DNA from: an uncultured Pedobacter sp.
GTDB lineage: Bacteria; Bacteroidota; Bacteroidia; Sphingobacteriales; Sphingobacteriaceae
NCBI RefSeq assembly: GCF_946479715.1
Contig: NZ_CAMLHF010000102.1
Coordinates: forward strand, 1 to 18,466
Direction of reading: 5' to 3'
Length of the DNA stretch: 18,466 bases
The first letter of the stretch is position 1. Every line of letters begins with the position of its first letter. Shown piece by piece: positions 15,732-18,466 of the stretch. Under the pieces are notes generated by a model. The model worked only from the letters and a program-made list of their open reading frames with translations, was not told the DNA's origin and ran no database searches. A program made the translations under genes and the position numbers.

Positions 15732-15747
15732 AATTGGGAACCCAATT
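15732..15747. other. 16-bp palindrome (weak terminator or operator)
   Basis: AATTGGG-AA-CCCAATT: 7-bp arms around a 2-bp centre. Read on the minus strand it could form a 6-bp stem with a 4-nt loop followed by a T-rich run after the glycosyltransferase gene (stop about 40 bp away), or act as a protein-binding site next to the candidate PBP1a -7 element. Confidence 0.4.
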
Positions 15748-15783
15748 ATTCATGAAATCATGATGATGATCACATCTGAGTTG

Positions 15784-17433
15784 TTATTTAATTTTTACCA
15801 GATAAAAATGCTCCAGAACCGAGGGGCGGCTTTTTGTCAGTATAAACTTTGCTTTCAGTTTAGTAATGTGGTAATATTCAAATCGTTTTAGTACTTCCAC
15901 ATTGTATTTGCTTTTAAGATAAGGCAGTTCAGATTCGTGGGTGTATATTACAGTTTCTCTTTGCTGTTTTGCTTTTTCAAGATCAGTATCATCGTAAAGG
16001 TATTTGACTTCTTTTTTTGCATAAAAATCAAAAGAGAAAGCATGGTCGTATCTAAAAACAGCAGGGATCGCTTTTATATCATTTTTCTGAATCCATTTGC
16101 CTGCTTCCATGCCCGACTGGTATTTTAAAATAGAAGGGTAAAAGAACAGATAAAGAAAGCTCATTATTCCAATTGATAAAATTGCGCCTCTACTGATAAT
16201 GGTTTGAATAGATGCCCCTTTAAATAATAAAAAAGCACTGACTGCGGCTATCAATAAAATAGCAACTGCAATAGCATAGAACTCAAATTTGAAACAAACT
16301 GCGATTGTGCCAAGCAGCAAAACTACAATCAGGATGATCACATTTTGTATGATAAGGAATGTTTTGATCCCCTTTTCACCAATCCTCACCAAATATAAGG
16401 CGGTAATGATCGAAAACTGAGGGAATATCACCAGTATATAATGAGGGAGCTGGAATTTAGAAAATGAAAACAACAAAAAGGTAATAAATGCTGAACTCCA
16501 GATGATAATTGTTTCCGGGGGAAGAATATTTCTTGAACGTTTTTTAAATAAGTCGACCACACCAGTATAAAACAGTACAGACCAAGGTAAAAATGCCCAT
16601 AAAGTAGTGTGCAGGAAAAAGGAAAGATCACCTTTTCCCTTAATCGGACCAGTATTGAAGAAACGACCAAACTGGCTATCCCAGAAAAAGAACCTAAGCC
16701 CTGATACCCCCTGCTGCCCAAATACTGTTTTTTCAGGATGTAGGTCAAATTGCACATACAGGGAATATAATTCTGGGGTTATAAAAACGAAAATAAGTAC
16801 AATGGCGATCCACCATTTCGGTTTTAATAATTCTTTTAATTGTTTAGTTAGGGCCCAGTAAATAATAAAACCACAAAATACCGGAATCAAAACAAAAATA
16901 CCCTTAACCATTACTGCGCAGGCCGCAAAGAAAGACCCTGCAACAATATGTAAGAAATATTTTTGACGCGCCTTGTCGTAATGGTAAATAGCCGCTGTAA
17001 CAAAAGCTGCAAGGTAAGCTTCGGCCCTCACGTCAGAATTAGAGATTAATAGGTGCAAACTTGTTATAAATATAATAACACTGATTAGCGCAGTTTGCCT
17101 GTTAAAATGATCTGTAGTAAAACGATAAAGATAAAACGTTCCCATCAAGCTAATTAAAAATGAAGGGAGTTTATAAGCAAAAGCAGATATCCCAAAAAGT
17201 TTAAAGCTTGCAGCAGCGAGCCAGAAAGGAAGATGCGGCTTATCCAGCCAGTCTTTGCCATGTACATAAAGATTAAGCCAGTCCTTTCTCAGGATCATAT
17301 TTTTTGAAATGCTGGCATATAAGGCCCCGTCCGGTTCCATTACCTCGTTAAATAATGAAAAACAGCTAATAGCAACCAGCACCCAGATCAGTACTTGATA
17401 ACACCTGTCTTCAGATAATTTTAAGGATATCAT
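15784..17433 (-). CDS. ArnT/PMT-type polytopic membrane glycosyltransferase
   Basis: A 549-residue integral membrane protein with roughly eleven to thirteen hydrophobic segments. The first periplasmic loop has the acidic PMT_2/ArnT pattern MEPDGALYASISKNM (Asp35), followed by DWLDKPHLPFWLAAASFKLFG, the usual lipid-sugar site region. Later landmarks are DVRAEAYLAA, MVKGIFVLIP, and FSFSKFQLPHYILVIFP, the counterpart of the ArnT SKxxLPxYxLP motif. Such enzymes move a sugar from an undecaprenyl- or dolichyl-type phosphate carrier to lipid A or protein on the periplasmic face of the inner membrane. The acceptor cannot be told from sequence, and no arn genes are nearby. ATG 17433 begins just before TM1. 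The 90-bp gap to the upstream GH43-like gene contains no clear terminator. Confidence 0.84.
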   Translation of the reverse strand: MISLKLSEDRCYQVLIWVLVAISCFSLFNEVMEPDGALYASISKNMILRKDWLNLYVHGKDWLDKPHLPFWLAAASFKLFGISAFAYKLPSFLISLMGTFYLYRFTTDHFNRQTALISVIIFITSLHLLISNSDVRAEAYLAAFVTAAIYHYDKARQKYFLHIVAGSFFAACAVMVKGIFVLIPVFCGFIIYWALTKQLKELLKPKWWIAIVLIFVFITPELYSLYVQFDLHPEKTVFGQQGVSGLRFFFWDSQFGRFFNTGPIKGKGDLSFFLHTTLWAFLPWSVLFYTGVVDLFKKRSRNILPPETIIIWSSAFITFLLFSFSKFQLPHYILVIFPQFSIITALYLVRIGEKGIKTFLIIQNVIILIVVLLLGTIAVCFKFEFYAIAVAILLIAAVSAFLLFKGASIQTIISRGAILSIGIMSFLYLFFYPSILKYQSGMEAGKWIQKNDIKAIPAVFRYDHAFSFDFYAKKEVKYLYDDTDLEKAKQQRETVIYTHESELPYLKSKYNVEVLKRFEYYHITKLKAKFILTKSRPSVLEHFYLVKIK

Positions 17434-17523
17434 AGTTAGCTAAAGTATCCTTAAGCTATAAGCTGATTATTAACTTATTAATACCTAATAGTTAAATAGC
17501 CGACTTGTCCTATGTTTATGGTT

Positions 17524-18466
17524 TTATTTTCGTTTTATGGTAGTAGAAAACTTTATTTTACGATTCTTTTCAATTGTATAATGAATACCTCCATCAGCGC
17601 TGTACGAAGCACCGGCGTTCTGTTCAGTAGCTTCATCATGGTACATAAACCCATAAGCTCCTTTTTTGGAAGCAGATTTTAGTGCCAATACATACCGGCT
17701 GCCTGCCACAACAGCAATATCTGGACGAACGGTCACATTTGAGGGCGACCAGCTTACCGAATCTTTGGCGATGGTAATGGTTTTTAGCGGTTTTCCAACA
17801 GGTAGGAAAGAGTCATCTGCCTGATAGATCATTAAAGTCAGATCGGCATCAGGATCATTGTTCTGGAATGTAGTAACCGAAATAGTATTGAGAATTCCGC
17901 TGCGGCTTGCCTTGAATCCCTGTCCACGTTGAATCTCGTGACCAATGTCGCAAAAGTCCTTAAAATTTTTAATGCCTGTATCGTTATCAACATCCTTAAT
18001 TGCCTGTTGTTTTCCTTTGCTGCCTGTTGCCAGCGAAAGTGTAACTTCATTCTGGCAGACCATCGGAAGTATAGAGCCATCCTCCGCAAAGCTCAACGGT
18101 GCCCAATAAAAATTAGCAAGTGATTCATTTTTTGCAGCATTGTTCCATAGGTCGCTTCCATAGAGGTAGATCATGCCCGAAGTTAATTTTATGGGCGAAA
18201 CAAATGAAGGTTGGCCTCCGCAAGAATTATTACTGATCTGAATTCCTTCAGACCACGGGCCTAAGGGTGTTTTTGCCGTTCGGTAAGAAGTGCCGGTTCC
18301 AGCGCAATAGCCACAGTTAGGGTCTGAATAGGTGAGGTAATAAATCCCGTTTCTTTCAAATAAAGAAGGCGCTTCTGTTTGCCCTGGTGTAATCGCTTTG
18401 GTAACCGTTCCGCTGCCGCTCGTGTAATCACCATTCAATTTTTCAATCACTATTGTACCTTTTGAT
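17524..18466 (-). CDS. GH43-like glycoside hydrolase, C-terminal part (5' truncated by window edge)
   Basis: The last 313 codons of a longer gene; the frame is open to the window end, where it reads SKGTIVIEKLNGDYTSG. The visible part holds the final blades of a five-bladed propeller typical of glycoside hydrolase family 43. EAPSLFERNGIYYLTYSDP matches the EAP motif holding the general-acid Glu, followed by TAKTPLGPWSEG and SFVSPIKL. The two catalytic Asp residues would lie upstream, outside the window. After a junction near plus-strand 18000 a second domain of about 150 residues follows (GQGFKASRSGILNTISVTT, then LTLMIYQADDSFLPVGKPL), a predicted beta-sandwich that may bind carbohydrate; I do not recognise its family. 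Probable role: extracellular or periplasmic breakdown of arabinose- or xylose-containing polysaccharide. Substrate and signal peptide cannot be judged. Confidence 0.75.
   Translation of the reverse strand, partial: SKGTIVIEKLNGDYTSGSGTVTKAITPGQTEAPSLFERNGIYYLTYSDPNCGYCAGTGTSYRTAKTPLGPWSEGIQISNNSCGGQPSFVSPIKLTSGMIYLYGSDLWNNAAKNESLANFYWAPLSFAEDGSILPMVCQNEVTLSLATGSKGKQQAIKDVDNDTGIKNFKDFCDIGHEIQRGQGFKASRSGILNTISVTTFQNNDPDADLTLMIYQADDSFLPVGKPLKTITIAKDSVSWSPSNVTVRPDIAVVAGSRYVLALKSASKKGAYGFMYHDEATEQNAGASYSADGGIHYTIEKNRKIKFSTTIKRK

Larger units (their letters stand above)
15470..15783. other. 314-bp gene-free region between PBP1a and the glycosyltransferase gene
   Basis: AT-rich spacer with no credible coding sequence or RNA gene on either strand. 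It must hold the PBP1a promoter (minus strand) and the 3' end of the glycosyltransferase transcript. Visible structure: a 10-bp tandem duplication (15501-15520), a perfect minus-strand TATCTTTG (15728-15721) and a palindrome (15732-15747). Confidence 0.7.

Noticed and set aside
1..18466. CRISPR array, tRNA, rRNA or insertion sequence
   Set aside because: No regularly spaced direct repeats, no cloverleaf or rRNA-like sequence, and no transposase open frame were seen on either strand.

Overview
The window is chromosomal DNA from a Bacteroidota bacterium, most likely a member of the Sphingobacteriaceae (Pedobacter-like). Evidence: AT-rich intergenic DNA, promoter elements of the Bacteroidota TAnnTTTG type, little Shine-Dalgarno signal, protein sequences typical of that group (GIN-domain lipoprotein, UMF1-type transporter, protease/propeller/barrel outer-membrane protein), and a hairpin-rich GTCATCCTGAA-type intergenic repeat. 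Genus-level assignment is from recall of family sequences, not from a search.

Layout. (1) 1-3468, plus strand: the 3' end of a RecQ helicase, a GIN-domain lipoprotein four bases later, an Atg22/UMF1-type MFS transporter, a 106-bp inverted-repeat element (2566-2671), and a LutA/LldE-like CCG-domain protein. (2) 3470-6748, plus strand: the classical translation cluster thrS-infC-rpmI-rplT, preceded by a perfect -7 element and closed by a strong bidirectional terminator; infC must start at a TTG codon. (3) 6759-9297, minus strand: an apparent operon of an XRE/S24 (LexA/CI-type) repressor, bioF and bioD (21-bp gap, then an 8-bp overlap). (4) 9298-9432: the divergent control region, holding three 17-bp operator-like palindromes that overlap candidate promoters in both directions. 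(5) 9433-9783, plus strand: a small GIY-YIG-fold protein that has lost the catalytic residues, closed by a second bidirectional terminator. (6) 9847-15469, minus strand: PBP1a-type peptidoglycan synthase followed by a 1039-residue predicted outer-membrane protein joining a zinc metalloprotease, a TolB-like propeller and a C-terminal beta-barrel. (7) 15470-15783: a 314-bp gene-free stretch with small repeats. (8) 15784-18466, minus strand: an ArnT/PMT-type membrane glycosyltransferase and the 3' part of a GH43-like glycosidase running off the window.

The most unusual part is 8521-9783. A repressor with a complete self-cleavage apparatus (Ala106-Gly107, Ser145, Lys184) sits at the head of a biotin-synthesis transcript and opposite a degenerate GIY-YIG gene. 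The spacer contains three operator-like sites with the geometry of a lambda-type switch (17-bp sites, two of them 23 bp apart). This suggests an autoregulated switch controlling biotin genes and the GIY-YIG protein; the wiring is inference, the sites and motifs are visible. The rest is mostly housekeeping and envelope genes.
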